From NCBI RefSeq assembly GCF_001700895.1, contig NZ_CP013259.1, positions 124,001-188,000 on the forward strand: a stretch of DNA of 64,000 nt. Direction: 5' to 3'. The notes under the pieces were generated by a model that did not search any database, was not told the origin of the DNA, and was given only the letters and a program-made list of their open reading frames with translations. A program made the translations under genes and the position numbers. Shown here piece after piece: positions 8,883-21,912 of the stretch; positions within the stretch are counted from its first letter, which is position 1; the number at the start of each line of letters is the position of its first letter. The stretch comes from Buchnera aphidicola (Diuraphis noxia). Its GTDB lineage: Bacteria; Pseudomonadota; Gammaproteobacteria; Enterobacterales; Enterobacteriaceae.

Positions 8883-9239
8883 ATGGCTCGTGTAAAACGT
8901 GGTGTGACTTCTCATGCTCGTCATAAAAAAATATTAAAACAAGCCAAAGGTTATTATGGAGCACGTTCTCGTGTATACAGAGTAGCCTATCAAGCAGTAA
9001 TAAAAGCTGGACAATATGCTTATCGTGATAGACGTCAAAGAAAAAGACAGTTTCGTCAATTATGGATTTCACGTATTAACGCAGCTGTTCGTCAAAGTCA
9101 GATGTCTTATAGTAAATTTATGTATGGTTTAAAAAAAGCATCAATTAAAATAGACCGAAAAATTTTATCTGATATTGCTATATTTGATATATTTTCATTT
9201 AACGAACTAGTAAAAAAATCCAAAGAAGCTTTTTTATAA
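8883..9239 (+). CDS. rplT: 50S ribosomal protein L20
   Basis: Large-subunit assembly protein and, in E. coli, the repressor of its own operon. The 118 residues begin [20 protein letters not shown], with the family blocks [31 protein letters not shown] and RINAAVRQ. A strong GGAAAGGAG ribosome site lies 8 bp before the ATG. It is the last ribosomal gene before the hairpins that separate it from pheS. Confidence 0.98.
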   Translation: MARVKRGVTSHARHKKILKQAKGYYGARSRVYRVAYQAVIKAGQYAYRDRRQRKRQFRQLWISRINAAVRQSQMSYSKFMYGLKKASIKIDRKILSDIAIFDIFSFNELVKKSKEAFL

Positions 9240-9255
9240 ATAATATATTTCAAAG

Positions 9256-9296
9256 TTTTTTTAGAGGGGAATGTTTATCTCCCCTCCTCGAAAAAA
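9256..9296. other. GC-rich hairpin downstream of rplT
   Basis: GAGGGGA (9264-9270) pairs with TCCCCTC (9280-9286); outside it a T7 tract (9256-9262) can pair with an A6 tract (9291-9296). A block of G and C this dense is rare in the window. No T run follows on either strand, so it is not a standard terminator; it may be an RNA-processing or 3'-end-stabilising element. Confidence 0.55.
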
Positions 9297-9364
9297 GATA
9301 TTGTTACAAAACATATTATTTAATTAATATTTTTAAATCTATATTGATTAAAAAAATATTAGTT

Positions 9365-9396
9365 AAAAAAAAGCTTCCTTTATGGAAGCTTTTTTA
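9365..9396 (+). terminator. Intrinsic terminator or attenuator ahead of pheS
   Basis: GCTTCC (9373-9378) and GGAAGC (9384-9389) form a stem with a 5-base loop, extended by A and T arms and followed by T7. It lies about 55 bp before the pheS ATG. In E. coli the same gap holds the pheM attenuator, but I see no phenylalanine-rich leader peptide here. Confidence 0.8.
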
Positions 9397-9446
9397 CTAT
9401 CACATTGAATATATTATCAAAATAAAATTACAATAAGAACATTAAG

Positions 9447-10439
9447 ATGTTAAATTTAAAAAAATTATTAAATAGTATTGAAATCAATATAAAGAATTCT
9501 ACAAATAAAGAAGAATTAGATAAAGTGAGAATCAAATATTTAGGAAAAAAAGGTATTTTAACTTCTTATATGAAACATTTAAAATATTTTTCTTCAGAAG
9601 AAAAGAAAAAATATTGCTTTACTATTAATCAAATAAAACAAAAAGTCATTTTTCATATTAACGCAAAAAATAAAATATTAGATAAAATTATATTAAATCA
9701 ACGTATCAAAAAAGAAAAAATTGATGTCTCTCTCCCCGGTCGTCGTATTGAACATGGTTCTTTACATCCTATAACACATACTATTAGTTGTATAAAACAT
9801 TTTTTTTTAAAGATAGGTTTTCAATCTGTTAATAGTCCTGAAATAGAAGATGAATATCATAATTTTGATGCTTTAAATATTCCTAAAAATCATCCAGCTA
9901 GAGATAGTCATGATACTTTTTGGTTTGATAGTAATAGACTATTGCGAACTCAAACTTCCAATATGCAAATTCGTATTATGAAAAAAGAAAAACCCCCTAT
10001 TAGATTGATTTTTCCTGGAAAAGTGTATCGTAACGATCATGATCATACACATACACCTATGTTTCATCAAGTAGAAGGATTAATAGTTGATAAAAACATA
10101 AATTTTGCAAATTTAAAATGGATTATTTACAATTTTTTGTATGATTTTTTTAAAACTAAAATTTCTATTCAGTTTCGACCATCATATTTTCCTTTTACCA
10201 CGCCTTCTGCAGAAGTAGATATTATAGATGATAAAGGAAAAGCATTAGAAATACTCGGGTGTGGTATGGTACATCCTATTGTTTTAAAAAATGTAAATAT
10301 TAATTCTAATATATATTCTGCTTGTGCCTTTGGAATAGGAATTGAAAGAATTGCAATGTTACGTTATGGAATTACTGACATTCGCTGTTTTTTTGAAAAT
10401 GATGTAAGATTTTTAAAACAATTCCAGTATAATTGGTGA
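9447..10439 (+). CDS. pheS: Phenylalanyl-tRNA synthetase alpha subunit
   Basis: Catalytic subunit of the alpha2-beta2 PheRS. The 330 residues (E. coli 327) comprise an N-terminal coiled-coil region (1-90) and the class II core: [17 protein letters not shown], motif 2 region [19 protein letters not shown], and motif 3 [14 protein letters not shown]. It lies 6 bp before pheT. The ribosome site is poor (AAGAAC before the ATG). Confidence 0.97.
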   Translation: MLNLKKLLNSIEINIKNSTNKEELDKVRIKYLGKKGILTSYMKHLKYFSSEEKKKYCFTINQIKQKVIFHINAKNKILDKIILNQRIKKEKIDVSLPGRRIEHGSLHPITHTISCIKHFFLKIGFQSVNSPEIEDEYHNFDALNIPKNHPARDSHDTFWFDSNRLLRTQTSNMQIRIMKKEKPPIRLIFPGKVYRNDHDHTHTPMFHQVEGLIVDKNINFANLKWIIYNFLYDFFKTKISIQFRPSYFPFTTPSAEVDIIDDKGKALEILGCGMVHPIVLKNVNINSNIYSACAFGIGIERIAMLRYGITDIRCFFENDVRFLKQFQYNW

Positions 10440-10445
10440 GGTAAA

Positions 10446-12839
10446 ATGAAATTTAGTGAAACATGGTTACGTGAATGGATAAATATAAAAATTGATAGTA
10501 ATATTTTATACAATCAAATTTCTAGTTCTGGTATAGAAATAGAATATGTAAAAAAATTTGAACCGATTTTTAATGGTATCATAGTTGGTAAAGTTATTGA
10601 ATGTAGAACGCATGAAAAATTAAATAACTTGAAAATAATAAAAGTAGATGTAGGCACTACTAATATACTAAATATCGTTTGTGGAGCATCTAATTGTCGT
10701 TATGGTATTAAAGTAGCGGTGGCGCTTGTTGGCTCTAGTTTACCTAAAAATATAAAAATTGAAAAAAAAATTTTACACGGAGAAATATCTGAAGGGATGT
10801 TATGTTCTTTTTTTGAATTAGGTATGTTTTATACTGATAAAATTATTGAGTTACCTCAAGATATATCTATAGGATCTAATGTTAATGATCATTTATTATT
10901 GAAAGATAATATTATTAAAATCTCTACTACTTCTAATCGTCCAGATGGATTAAGTATTTTAGGATTATCACGTAATATTGCTGCTTTGAATAATGTTAAA
11001 ATGTCACCTTTACAATATAAATCTATTTCTCTACAAACTCAAAAAAAAATTGATATTTACGTTAAGTCTAAAAGAGAGTCTATCAACTATTTTGGAAGAG
11101 TTATTGAAGATATCAATATTAATGTTGAAACTCCATTTTGGATAAAAAAGAAATTATTTTTTTCCGATATTTTATTAGTAGATGTTATTACAGATATTAT
11201 TCATTATATTTTAATTGAGATTGCTCAACCTTTAAATGTATTAGATTTTAATAAAATTGATGATTTTATCGTAATTCGGCATGCTAATAACAAAGAAAAT
11301 ATTTTTTTGAAAGATAATACTAAATTACATTTAAATGAAAAATGTTTAGTGATCTCTGATAAAAATAAAATATTATCTATTCCTGGAAATATTAATTCTT
11401 ATATTGCAGATATTAATAAAAATACTAAAAATATATTTTTAAGTTCTCTTTATGTTAATAAAAAATCAATTTCTTATATTATAAGAAATATAAAATCTAA
11501 TCAAATATTAGAATATTATAATTATGGTATTGACGTATCTCTTCAAAAATATGCTATTGAATATGCAACTGATTTAATTTTAAAAATATGTGGTGGTAAA
11601 CCGGGTCCTATTGTTGAAATTAATCATTTGACTATGAATTCATTTTCATTTAACAAACATATAAGATTGTATTATGAAAATTTAAATAAAAAAGTAGGAT
11701 GCTTAATCGATAGTAAAGTTGTTACAAACATTTTATATAATCTTGATTATCAAATCATTTGTGAGAAAAAATACTGTGATGTTATCCCACCAAAATGGCG
11801 ATTTGATATATTGATTGAAGAAGACGTAATAGGTGATCTACTGCGAATATATAGATATGATAATATTCCATTAAAACCATTAAAAGAATCTTTAAATTTT
11901 AGAAAACAAACTGATTTAACCGATTTTTTATTAGATAGATTTTCTATTATTTTAATTAATAAAGGTTATAATGAAATTATTACTTATGGTTTTATTGATC
12001 CTAAAATACATGAATTGATGTTTTTAAACAAAAAAAAATTGTTATTATCAAATCCTATTTCTCAAGACATGTCATGTATGCGTATATCTCTATGGCCTGG
12101 TTTGCTTAAAACTCTTTCTTATAATAAAAATCGTCAGCAAAAAAATATTCGTTTTTTTGAAACTGGACTTTGTTTTTCGATAAAAGAAGAAAAAGAACTT
12201 GGTGTTCAACAGGAAATGTTTTTAGCAGCTATCATTAGTGGTGATTATACTAAAGAAAATTGGTGTTGTAAAAAAAGATCAGTGGATTTTTATGATTTAA
12301 AAGGTGATTTAGAATGTATATTAGAATCTATTATTGAATTAGATGATGTACAATTTAAACATGAAATTATACCTGGTTTACATCCAGAGCAAAGTGCATC
12401 AATATATTTTAACAATAGTTGTATTGGTAGTATCGGTGCAGTAGATCCAAGATTAGAAAAAAAATTAAATGTCAACAGTTCTACATTTTTATTTGAAATA
12501 TCATTAAATAATTTTTCAAAAATTAAATCATCATTAAAAATTGAAAAAATTTCAAAATTTCCCACTAGTCGACGTGATCTTGCAATATTAATATCGAAAG
12601 ATATCGCTGTTTCTGAGATTATTAATGCATGTAAAAAATTTTTTATTAATAAGAAAGTGGAAATAAATTTATTTGATATATATTCTGGACCAGAACTTTT
12701 TAATCAGACTCAAAGTTTAGGTATCAGCTTTGTCTTTCAAAATATGAAAAAAAATTTAAAAGAAAATGAAATTAATTTAATGATACATGATTGTATAGGA
12801 CTCTTAAAAAGAAAATTTCAAGTTATTTTAAGGAAATAA
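10446..12839 (+). CDS. pheT: Phenylalanyl-tRNA synthetase beta subunit with a degenerate editing domain
   Basis: Partner of PheS; 797 residues (E. coli 795). N-terminal tRNA-binding fold (about 40-150) contains [10 protein letters not shown] and VCGASNCR; the core and C-terminal ferredoxin-like anticodon-binding domain (about 700-797, [13 protein letters not shown]) are conserved. The B3/B4 editing domain (about 215-375) is not: the QPMHAFD motif reads QPLNVLD (11226-11246), the GGxxGG loop is SIPGNINSY, the conserved Glu of LLECAFF is Ser in FLSSLYV (near 11442), and the HTDASHRYERG block is unrecognisable. Removal of Tyr-tRNA-Phe is probably lost, while subunit assembly and charging should remain. 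Confidence 0.97.
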   Translation: MKFSETWLREWINIKIDSNILYNQISSSGIEIEYVKKFEPIFNGIIVGKVIECRTHEKLNNLKIIKVDVGTTNILNIVCGASNCRYGIKVAVALVGSSLPKNIKIEKKILHGEISEGMLCSFFELGMFYTDKIIELPQDISIGSNVNDHLLLKDNIIKISTTSNRPDGLSILGLSRNIAALNNVKMSPLQYKSISLQTQKKIDIYVKSKRESINYFGRVIEDININVETPFWIKKKLFFSDILLVDVITDIIHYILIEIAQPLNVLDFNKIDDFIVIRHANNKENIFLKDNTKLHLNEKCLVISDKNKILSIPGNINSYIADINKNTKNIFLSSLYVNKKSISYIIRNIKSNQILEYYNYGIDVSLQKYAIEYATDLILKICGGKPGPIVEINHLTMNSFSFNKHIRLYYENLNKKVGCLIDSKVVTNILYNLDYQIICEKKYCDVIPPKWRFDILIEEDVIGDLLRIYRYDNIPLKPLKESLNFRKQTDLTDFLLDRFSIILINKGYNEIITYGFIDPKIHELMFLNKKKLLLSNPISQDMSCMRISLWPGLLKTLSYNKNRQQKNIRFFETGLCFSIKEEKELGVQQEMFLAAIISGDYTKENWCCKKRSVDFYDLKGDLECILESIIELDDVQFKHEIIPGLHPEQSASIYFNNSCIGSIGAVDPRLEKKLNVNSSTFLFEISLNNFSKIKSSLKIEKISKFPTSRRDLAILISKDIAVSEIINACKKFFINKKVEINLFDIYSGPELFNQTQSLGISFVFQNMKKNLKENEINLMIHDCIGLLKRKFQVILRK

Positions 12840-12843
12840 ATTA

Positions 12844-13158
12844 ATGGTACTTACAAAAGCTGAAATTTCAGAAAATTTATTTGAAAAATTACAATTAAGT
12901 AAACAAGATTCAAAAAAATTTGTAGAGTTTTTTTTCGAAGAAGTTAGACTTTCATTAGAAAAAGGAGAAGATGTTAAATTATCTGGGTTTGGAAATTTTG
13001 AAGTAAAAGATAAAAAAGAACGTCCTGGTAGAAATCCTAAAACAGGTGAAGTAGTTTTAATTACCGCTAGACGAGTAGTTACTTTCAAAGCCGGTCAAAA
13101 ATTAAAAAATAGAGTTCAAAATTATTTAACAAAAAAAAACAGTAGTACTTATTCTTAA
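12844..13158 (+). CDS. ihfA: Integration host factor alpha subunit
   Basis: HU/IHF-family DNA-bending protein of 104 residues (E. coli 99). Starts [13 protein letters not shown]; the beta-arm signature [24 protein letters not shown] is complete, including the Pro of the kinking tip. It follows pheT after 4 bp, as in E. coli. No ihfB is in this window, so whether it acts as heterodimer or homodimer cannot be judged here. Confidence 0.96.
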   Translation: MVLTKAEISENLFEKLQLSKQDSKKFVEFFFEEVRLSLEKGEDVKLSGFGNFEVKDKKERPGRNPKTGEVVLITARRVVTFKAGQKLKNRVQNYLTKKNSSTYS

Positions 13159-13192
13159 TAAAATGATTTTATTTTTTTAAAAGAATTAAATA

Positions 13193-15396
<2,204 letters not shown>

Positions 15397-15420
15397 TTGA
15401 TATATAAAGAGGATTTTAAA

Positions 15421-15753
15421 ATGAATTTTTTTACACAAAATGCTAATACTATTGCCAGTGTATCTTCGGAAAGTAATTCATATTCTTTAGTTATTATGTT
15501 TATAATATTTTTGTTAATTTTTTATTTTATGCTCTTTCGCCCTCAGCAAAAGAAAGATAAAGAACATAAAAACCTTATAAATTCCCTTTCTCAAGGAGAT
15601 GAAATTATTACCACGAGTGGTTTATTAGGACGAATAATTAGAATTACAAAAAATGGATATATTTTACTTCAATTAAACGATACTACAGAAGTTTTTATTA
15701 AATGTGAATTTGTAGCATCATCCTTACCTAAAGGTACTTTAAAATCTTTATGA
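15421..15753 (+). CDS. yajC: YajC, Sec translocon accessory protein
   Basis: Single-span inner-membrane protein that associates with SecDF and the SecYEG channel. I chose ATG 15421 (MNFFTQNANTIAS), behind AAAGAGGA, which gives 110 residues, the E. coli length. A hydrophobic helix at about residues 20-40 is followed by FRPQQKKDKEHKNL and a soluble domain ending LNDTTEVFIKCEFVASSLPKGT. In E. coli secD and secF follow, but here the next gene is the convergent glyS. Confidence 0.95.
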   Translation: MNFFTQNANTIASVSSESNSYSLVIMFIIFLLIFYFMLFRPQQKKDKEHKNLINSLSQGDEIITTSGLLGRIIRITKNGYILLQLNDTTEVFIKCEFVASSLPKGTLKSL

Positions 15754-15770
15754 TATATAAATTTTCATAC

Positions 15771-15788
15771 AATAAAAAATTTTTTATT
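15771..15788. terminator. Possible bidirectional terminator between yajC and glyS
   Basis: AATAAAAAATTTTTTATT is a perfect 18-bp palindrome of only A and T between two convergent genes. It offers a T run to both strands, but the stem is weak and such palindromes can arise by chance in this composition. Confidence 0.35.
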
Positions 15789-15798
15789 ATATAAATAT

Positions 15799-17871
15799 TT
15801 AATATAAATAAGAAAAATTTGTGATTTTTGAAAAAATATGTATTATTCTTTGTAATAAAATTAATCTATTTTTTCGTATTTCTAAATTATTATGGTTTAT
15901 CTTAACGTTATCAAAAAAATGTTGTATAGGTTTTTCAAATTCTGTTAATTTTAATAAAATTTCTTTATATTTTTTTTCTAAAAATAAATTTTTTGTGTTG
16001 ATTTTAAAATTTTCTATTTGATTGAATAATGTAATTTCTTCTGGTTGTTTTATAAGTTTAATATTAATTTCTCCAAATATATTTTTATGTTCTTTTTCTA
16101 TAATATGCGATATTCTTTTGATAGATAAAAGAATTGATTTTGAATCATCTAACTTATAAAAATTAGATAAATCTTTTATTTTTTTATCAATATTTATTAT
16201 TTGTGTGTGTTTACATGATAAAACTGATTTAATAATATTTTTATTATATTTTTTTTCTTCATACCAATTAAATAATCTAATCATAAAAAAATTGATTATT
16301 TTATTATATACAAGTGAATTATTAATAAGATTTTTATCATATAAAGAAAGACTTTTTTTAATCAAACGCTTTAAATCTAATAAAATATGTTTTTTTAAAA
16401 TAATACGCAATATTCCTATAGATAAACGTCTTAATCCAAAAGGATCTTTGTTTGCAGTTGGAATATTACCATTGTAAAACATTCCTGATAATGTATCAAT
16501 TTTATCAGCAATAGATAATGAACAACCAATAAGAGTGGATGGTAATTTATCCCCAGAAAAAGATGGTAAGTACTGTTCTTTTAAAGAAATTGCAATATCT
16601 TTTTTTTCTTTATCTTCTAAAGCATAATACATACCTACAGTTCCTTGTAAATTTGGAAATTCACATACTATATTAGTCACTAAATCACATTTTGATAGCA
16701 GTGCTGCTCGTATAGAATCTTTCTTATTACTACCACTATAATTTGATATCCATTTCATAAGTGATTGAATACGCATTGTTTTTTCATACATAGAACCTAA
16801 ATTAGTTTGAAATAAAATTTTTTTTAGAAATACAAGATGATTTTCTAATTTGATTTTTCTATCATTTTGGAAAAAAAAATCAGCATCTGAAAGTCGTGCA
16901 TGCATGACTCTTTCATAACCTAAAACAATTTTTTTAGAATTTTCTATACAAGTGTTGCAAATAAAAATAAAATATTGAAAAATATTATTTTTTTTATTAT
17001 ATATTGGAAAACATTTTTGCTGTTTTTCTAAAATATGTATTAATATTTTTTTTGGTAATTTTAAAAATTTTTTATCAAAAGTCGCTAAAAATGCCCTAGG
17101 TGATTCGACTAAATTAGTCACCTCTTTAATTAAAGAATCACTATTTTTTATATCACCTTTTATTTCTGTTGCTATTGAATTGATTTGTTGTATAATACTT
17201 TTTTTTCGAGATTCATAATCTGCAATAATATTATATTTTTTAAAAAGAATTTCGGGATAATCTTTTGCATGATTAATTTTTATTTTTTCTTCTTTATAAG
17301 AAAGATGATTTTGCAAAAAACGATCAGATGTTATATTAAAAATTTTCCCTAGAACAATGTTTTTATCTAATAAAATAACAATATTGCGAATAGGTCGAGA
17401 AAATTTATTGTTATTAATTTCCCATCTCATAGATTTTTTAATAATAATTTTTTTTAAAGATAATTCAATAATTTTAGGAAGTAGGAATTCAATGTTTTCT
17501 TGCTTTTTTATTATTTGATATGATAACCATTCACCTTTTTCGTTTTTAAAACGACTTATTTGATTAATTTGAATATCATAAGATTTTATCCAACGAGAAG
17601 CTATTTCTGTAAATTCGCCATTTTTATCATATGCATGTTTTATAGATGGACCTCTTTTATTTATTGTGGATATTTTTTGCGTTACATCGATATCTAAAAT
17701 TTGTAATGCAAGTCTTCTTGGAGTAAAAAATTGTTTGATCATTTTATATGAAATATCATAAAACTTTAATTCTTTTGTAAAATTTCGATAAAAATCTGAA
17801 TATATTTCATGAAGAAATCTAGAAGGCAGTTCTTCAGTTCCAATTTCAATTAATAGTATTTTTTTCTTCAT
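15799..17871 (-). CDS. glyS: Glycyl-tRNA synthetase beta subunit
   Basis: Large subunit of the bacterial alpha2-beta2 GlyRS, involved in tRNA recognition. 690 residues (E. coli 689), beginning [19 protein letters not shown] and containing [56 protein letters not shown] and [16 protein letters not shown]. Its ATG at 17871 lies inside the 3' end of glyQ (26-bp overlap), so the two are probably translationally coupled. Confidence 0.97.
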   Translation of the reverse strand: MKKKILLIEIGTEELPSRFLHEIYSDFYRNFTKELKFYDISYKMIKQFFTPRRLALQILDIDVTQKISTINKRGPSIKHAYDKNGEFTEIASRWIKSYDIQINQISRFKNEKGEWLSYQIIKKQENIEFLLPKIIELSLKKIIIKKSMRWEINNNKFSRPIRNIVILLDKNIVLGKIFNITSDRFLQNHLSYKEEKIKINHAKDYPEILFKKYNIIADYESRKKSIIQQINSIATEIKGDIKNSDSLIKEVTNLVESPRAFLATFDKKFLKLPKKILIHILEKQQKCFPIYNKKNNIFQYFIFICNTCIENSKKIVLGYERVMHARLSDADFFFQNDRKIKLENHLVFLKKILFQTNLGSMYEKTMRIQSLMKWISNYSGSNKKDSIRAALLSKCDLVTNIVCEFPNLQGTVGMYYALEDKEKKDIAISLKEQYLPSFSGDKLPSTLIGCSLSIADKIDTLSGMFYNGNIPTANKDPFGLRRLSIGILRIILKKHILLDLKRLIKKSLSLYDKNLINNSLVYNKIINFFMIRLFNWYEEKKYNKNIIKSVLSCKHTQIINIDKKIKDLSNFYKLDDSKSILLSIKRISHIIEKEHKNIFGEINIKLIKQPEEITLFNQIENFKINTKNLFLEKKYKEILLKLTEFEKPIQHFFDNVKINHNNLEIRKNRLILLQRIIHIFSKITNFSYLY

Positions 17872-18784
17872 TTTTTTCTCTGTTTTTTTTGCATAAAGGA
17901 AAACCTAGTTTTTTTCTTAAATTTAAATATTCTATTGCAATTTGTGCAGTTAATTTTCGAATCCTTAAAATATAATTTTGACGTTCATTAGAAGAAATAG
18001 CTTTCCTTGCATCTAATAAGTTAAATATATGATTTGCTTGTAATGTTTTTTCATAGGATACTAATAATAATGGTTTTTTTAAATTCATTAATTTTTTTGC
18101 TTCTAGTTCATATTTTTCAAAGGAACTAAATAAAAAGTTAATATCAGAATACTGAAAATTATATGCTGACTGTTCAATTTCATTATCTTTAAAAATATCA
18201 CCATAAGTTATTTTTTTGTATTTATTTTCTTGCCAAATAAGATCATAGACGTTTGATGTATTTTGTATATGCATAGCAATTCTTTCTAATCCATATGTTA
18301 TTTCTACAGTCACAGGATTACATTCTAAGCCACCTACTTGCTGAAAATAAGTAAATTGTGTTATTTCCATTCCGTTTAGCCACACTTCCCAACCAATTCC
18401 CCAAGCTCCTAAAGTAGGATTTTCCCAATTATCTTCGACAAAGCGTATATCGTTCAGTTTTTCATGGATATTAAGTAGATTAAGTGATTTAAGATAAATA
18501 TTTTGAATGTTTTTTGGAGGTGGTTTAATAATTACTTGAAATTGATAATAATGTTGTAAACGATTAGGGTTTTTCGCATATCTTCCATCGGAAGGACGAC
18601 GACAAGATTGTATATATGCAGCGTTAATTGGTTCTGGACCAATTGTTCCTAAAAAAGTTATATTATGAAAAGTACCAGCTCCTATTGGTATATCTAATGG
18701 TTGAAAAATGATACATTTTTGTTGTATCCAGTATTTTGTTAAATTTTGAATAAGATTGTGAAAAGTATTATGATGATTTTTCAT
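17846..18784 (-). CDS. glyQ: Glycyl-tRNA synthetase alpha subunit
   Basis: Catalytic subunit of GlyRS. Class II blocks are strongly conserved: [74 protein letters not shown] and [15 protein letters not shown] chose ATG 18784 ([15 protein letters not shown]), giving 312 residues (E. coli 303). The frame stays open upstream to 18913, adding 43 codons that match nothing in the family; the ribosome site before 18784 is weak, so the start is less certain than the product. The C-terminus is longer than in E. coli and runs into glyS. Confidence 0.95.
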   Translation of the reverse strand: MKNHHNTFHNLIQNLTKYWIQQKCIIFQPLDIPIGAGTFHNITFLGTIGPEPINAAYIQSCRRPSDGRYAKNPNRLQHYYQFQVIIKPPPKNIQNIYLKSLNLLNIHEKLNDIRFVEDNWENPTLGAWGIGWEVWLNGMEITQFTYFQQVGGLECNPVTVEITYGLERIAMHIQNTSNVYDLIWQENKYKKITYGDIFKDNEIEQSAYNFQYSDINFLFSSFEKYELEAKKLMNLKKPLLLVSYEKTLQANHIFNLLDARKAISSNERQNYILRIRKLTAQIAIEYLNLRKKLGFPLCKKNREKNEEKNTIN

Positions 18785-18948
18785 TGGATGTCCAGCAAAA
18801 AATAAAGATATATTTTTATCTTGTTTTATTATATCTAATAATAGATTTTCTTTTTTTTTTGTATTAAAATCTATATTAATAATTTTTATATATTTTATAC
18901 ATTTAAAATGCATAATATGTATTATACTTTAAAAAGTAAGAAAACAAG

Positions 18949-19614
18949 ATGATAATTTTTAGTAAAGAAGCTCATATTGCTTATAATGTTTTGTTAAAAA
19001 AAAAATTAGAAAATTCTATCTTAAAAGAATACAATGATATAAATGAAAAAGAAAGAGAATTATTAATTTCTAAATATATACGTAAAATTATGATTTTATT
19101 AAACTTAGATGTAAAAAACGAAAGTTTAAAAAATACACCAAATCGTATATCAAAAATGTATATTAATGAAATATTTTCAGGTTTAAATTATAAAAATTTT
19201 CCTAAAATAACATTTATAGACAACGTAATAAATTCTAATGAAATGATTTTAGTTAAAAATATCATTTTATTTAGTACATGTGAACATCATTTAATTACTA
19301 TTAATGGACAAGCTACTATTGCATATATCCCCCAAAAAAAAATTATAGGTCTATCTAAAATAAATAGAATTGTTCAATTCTATTCTAAAAGACCGCAGAT
19401 ACAAGAGCGTTTAACAAAACAAATATTGTTTGTCTTACAAGCCTTATTAGAAACTAATAGCGTTGCAGTTGTTATAAATATGGAACATTTTTGCGTCAAA
19501 GCACGTGGAGTGTGTGATGTTAATAGTCGTACTATTACGTCTTCTTTTGAAGGTTTATTTAAATCTGATAAACATCTTCGTAATGAATTTTTTTTACATC
19601 AAAATATTACCTAA
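18949..19614 (+). CDS. folE: GTP cyclohydrolase I (FolE)
   Basis: Converts GTP to dihydroneopterin triphosphate, the entry to folate and also to queuosine (preQ0) synthesis. 221 residues (E. coli 222). Zinc ligands are present: Cys and His of STCEHH and the Cys of HFCVKARGV. Further family blocks are FPKITFIDN, IGLSKINRIVQFYSKRPQIQERLT and FEGLFKSD. It diverges from glyQ with little room for promoters if glyQ extends to 18913. FolA and FolC are also encoded in the window, and so are QueA and Tgt, the late users of preQ1. Confidence 0.95.
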   Translation: MIIFSKEAHIAYNVLLKKKLENSILKEYNDINEKERELLISKYIRKIMILLNLDVKNESLKNTPNRISKMYINEIFSGLNYKNFPKITFIDNVINSNEMILVKNIILFSTCEHHLITINGQATIAYIPQKKIIGLSKINRIVQFYSKRPQIQERLTKQILFVLQALLETNSVAVVINMEHFCVKARGVCDVNSRTITSSFEGLFKSDKHLRNEFFLHQNIT

Positions 19615-19771
19615 TAAAGTAAATATATTCAATTAATTTTGATTGATTAAAATGTATTTTCTCAGTAAAATATTATTTTAATTTAAAAAATTTATTTTGA
19701 TTTATTTTTTTATATAATTTTGTAATTTTTTATAAAAGAATACAAATATTTTTTTAAGAGATGATGAAAAT

Positions 19772-20617
19772 ATGAAATATATTGGTGCACATATTAGTTC
19801 TTCTGGTGGCATAGAAAAAGTGATTTTTCGTGCTTTTCAAATAAAAGCAACTGCTTTTTCTTTTTTTACTAGAAATCAACGCCAATGGTTTTCCCCTCCA
19901 CTATCTGAAAAAAAAATAAATCAGTTTAAAAGATATTGCATTAAATATCAATTTACACCTCAACAAATTTTACCCCATAGCAGTTATTTGATTAATTTAG
20001 GTCATCCTAATAATGTGTTATTAGAAAAATCTAGATTATCTTTTATAAATGAATTAATTCGTTGTGATCAGCTTGGTCTGAAATTTTTAAATTTTCATCC
20101 TGGTAGTCATTTAAATATAATTACTGAGATTAATTGTTTAAAAAGAATATCTGAATCAATAAATATAGCTTTACAAAAAACAAAAAATGTTATTGCAGTG
20201 ATAGAAAATACTGCAGGACAAGGAACTAATGTTGGATATTGTTTCGAACATATATCTAAAATTATTAAGGATATCGAAGATAAATCTCGTATTGGAGTAT
20301 GTCTTGATACTTGTCATTTATTTGCTTCAGGATATGATTTACGTACTGTAAAAAATTGTAAAAATACATTTCAGAAATTTTATGAATTTATAGGTCTTGA
20401 ATATTTAAAAGGTATTCATTTAAATGATTCTAAGAAAATGTTTAACAGCCGTATTGATCGACATGAAAATTTAGGATTAGGAAATATAGGAAAATTAGCT
20501 TTTACATGGATTGTACAAAATAAAGATTTTTATCATCTTCCTATGATATTAGAAACAATTAATTCTAAAATCTGGGAACAAGAAATTTCTTGGCTAAGAT
20601 CACAAACAATAAATTAA
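19772..20617 (+). CDS. nfo: Endonuclease IV
   Basis: AP endonuclease of base-excision repair, using a trinuclear zinc site in a TIM barrel. 281 residues (E. coli 285). Metal-ligand segments are all present: [62 protein letters not shown] and LET. It may share a transcript with rplY, which follows 28 bp later. Confidence 0.97.
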   Translation: MKYIGAHISSSGGIEKVIFRAFQIKATAFSFFTRNQRQWFSPPLSEKKINQFKRYCIKYQFTPQQILPHSSYLINLGHPNNVLLEKSRLSFINELIRCDQLGLKFLNFHPGSHLNIITEINCLKRISESINIALQKTKNVIAVIENTAGQGTNVGYCFEHISKIIKDIEDKSRIGVCLDTCHLFASGYDLRTVKNCKNTFQKFYEFIGLEYLKGIHLNDSKKMFNSRIDRHENLGLGNIGKLAFTWIVQNKDFYHLPMILETINSKIWEQEISWLRSQTIN

Positions 20618-20645
20618 ACTTTTTTCTTTTACAAGAGGTTAAAAT

Positions 20646-20930
20646 ATGTTAGTAATTAATGCAGAAAAAAGATTGAATACAGGCAAAAGTTTTAGTAGAA
20701 AATTGCGTCTTTATAACAAATTTCCAGGAGTTTTATACGGATTAAAAAAATCTGTAATTTTACTTACATTAGATCATAATACTGTTTTTAATTTACAAAA
20801 GAAAACAAATTTTTATAAGAAGAACTTATTATTACTTATTCAAGATAAAAAATATCAGGTTAAAGTTCAAGCTATTCAAAGACATTCTTTTAAGTTAAAA
20901 TTATTACATATTGATTTTCTATGTGTTTAA
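20646..20930 (+). CDS. rplY: 50S ribosomal protein L25
   Basis: 5S rRNA-binding protein of the large subunit; 94 residues as in E. coli (single-domain form without the C-terminal Ctc extension). Contains [20 protein letters not shown] and ends [29 protein letters not shown] sits 8 bp before the ATG. It converges on yabI with only 12 bp between stops. Confidence 0.95.
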   Translation: MLVINAEKRLNTGKSFSRKLRLYNKFPGVLYGLKKSVILLTLDHNTVFNLQKKTNFYKKNLLLLIQDKKYQVKVQAIQRHSFKLKLLHIDFLCV

Positions 20931-20942
20931 GAATAAATTTTA

Positions 20943-21713
20943 TTAAATACCTTGGGATAATATAGTTATAAAAGTGCTTTTTAAAATAAGCATTGTAGGA
21001 TGAAACTGTATAGCGATTAAACTAAAAACTCCAAAAAAAACAGTTATTACAGCTATCCAACCAGTCTTCTTTTTCGTTAAAAAAGAACTAGTATGAATTT
21101 TATATTTTTTCATTTTCCACCATTTTGATACTGACCATACTGCAATCCATATTAAAATAGAAATAATTAATAAAAACCATTTAAAGTAATCGCTTTGTGG
21201 ATTTTGAGGCATATTTATAGTAATTCCTGTAATGATGCCTGGGAAAAAATAAACTGGAGGCCATAATATACATCCAATTATGCTAGGACATATAAAATTT
21301 TTCAAAGGTAGTTTTAACATACCAGATACCATTGGTATTAAAGGTCTAGTTGGTCCTATAAAACGACCAAGAATAATTGCTATTATACTATGCCTGTGTA
21401 GTACAGATTTAGTTTTATTAAATAATTTTTGATTATTTTTTAAGTATCTAAAATTAGATAGCCAGTTTTTAAAATATAAACCAATGTAATATGAAATCCA
21501 ATCTCCTAGTAAACATCCAATTGTACCGGCAATCCAAGCAGGATAAAATGATAACTGTCCACTACCTATGAATGTTCCTAATGTTGTCATTAAAATAATT
21601 CCTGGAATTAAGAGTCCCACTAAAGCAAGAGATTCTAAAAAGGAAATTGTACCTACTGCTATCAATGAATAAGTTAAAGATTGTGTAATAAAATTTTCTA
21701 ACCAGGATTCCAT
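20943..21713 (-). CDS. yabI: YabI, DedA-family inner-membrane protein
   Basis: DedA-superfamily membrane protein; these proteins are linked to lipid-carrier recycling and membrane homeostasis, but the exact role of YabI is unknown. ATG 21713 (MESWLENFITQSLTYSL) gives 256 residues, close to E. coli YabI (254). The frame can start 10 codons earlier at 21743 without family support. The signature LGRFIGPTRPLIPMVSGML and GCLLGDWISYYIG are well kept; several hydrophobic helices cover the rest. It diverges from surA. Confidence 0.93.
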   Translation of the reverse strand: MESWLENFITQSLTYSLIAVGTISFLESLALVGLLIPGIILMTTLGTFIGSGQLSFYPAWIAGTIGCLLGDWISYYIGLYFKNWLSNFRYLKNNQKLFNKTKSVLHRHSIIAIILGRFIGPTRPLIPMVSGMLKLPLKNFICPSIIGCILWPPVYFFPGIITGITINMPQNPQSDYFKWFLLIISILIWIAVWSVSKWWKMKKYKIHTSSFLTKKKTGWIAVITVFFGVFSLIAIQFHPTMLILKSTFITILSQGI

Positions 21714-21912
21714 AAGTCCTCGTTTTTTAAAGTTTTTTAACATTTAAGTATTTTAAATAGATATTTGATACTTTATATTTTTTTTAAAATAACCTCAAGA
21801 AAAATTTTTAAAAATTTTGACTACTTATTTAGAAAAAAGTAATATATTATTTTTATAATTGCTTAATACAGAAACTGTTTTAGTATTAATAAAATACATT
21901 AAAAGAATAATT

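Noticed and set aside
9271-9327. An 18-codon frame between rplT and pheS as a possible pheM-like leader peptide.
   Set aside because: It has only two phenylalanines, neither at a tandem control position, and its Shine-Dalgarno-like GAGGGGA abuts the ATG with no spacing.
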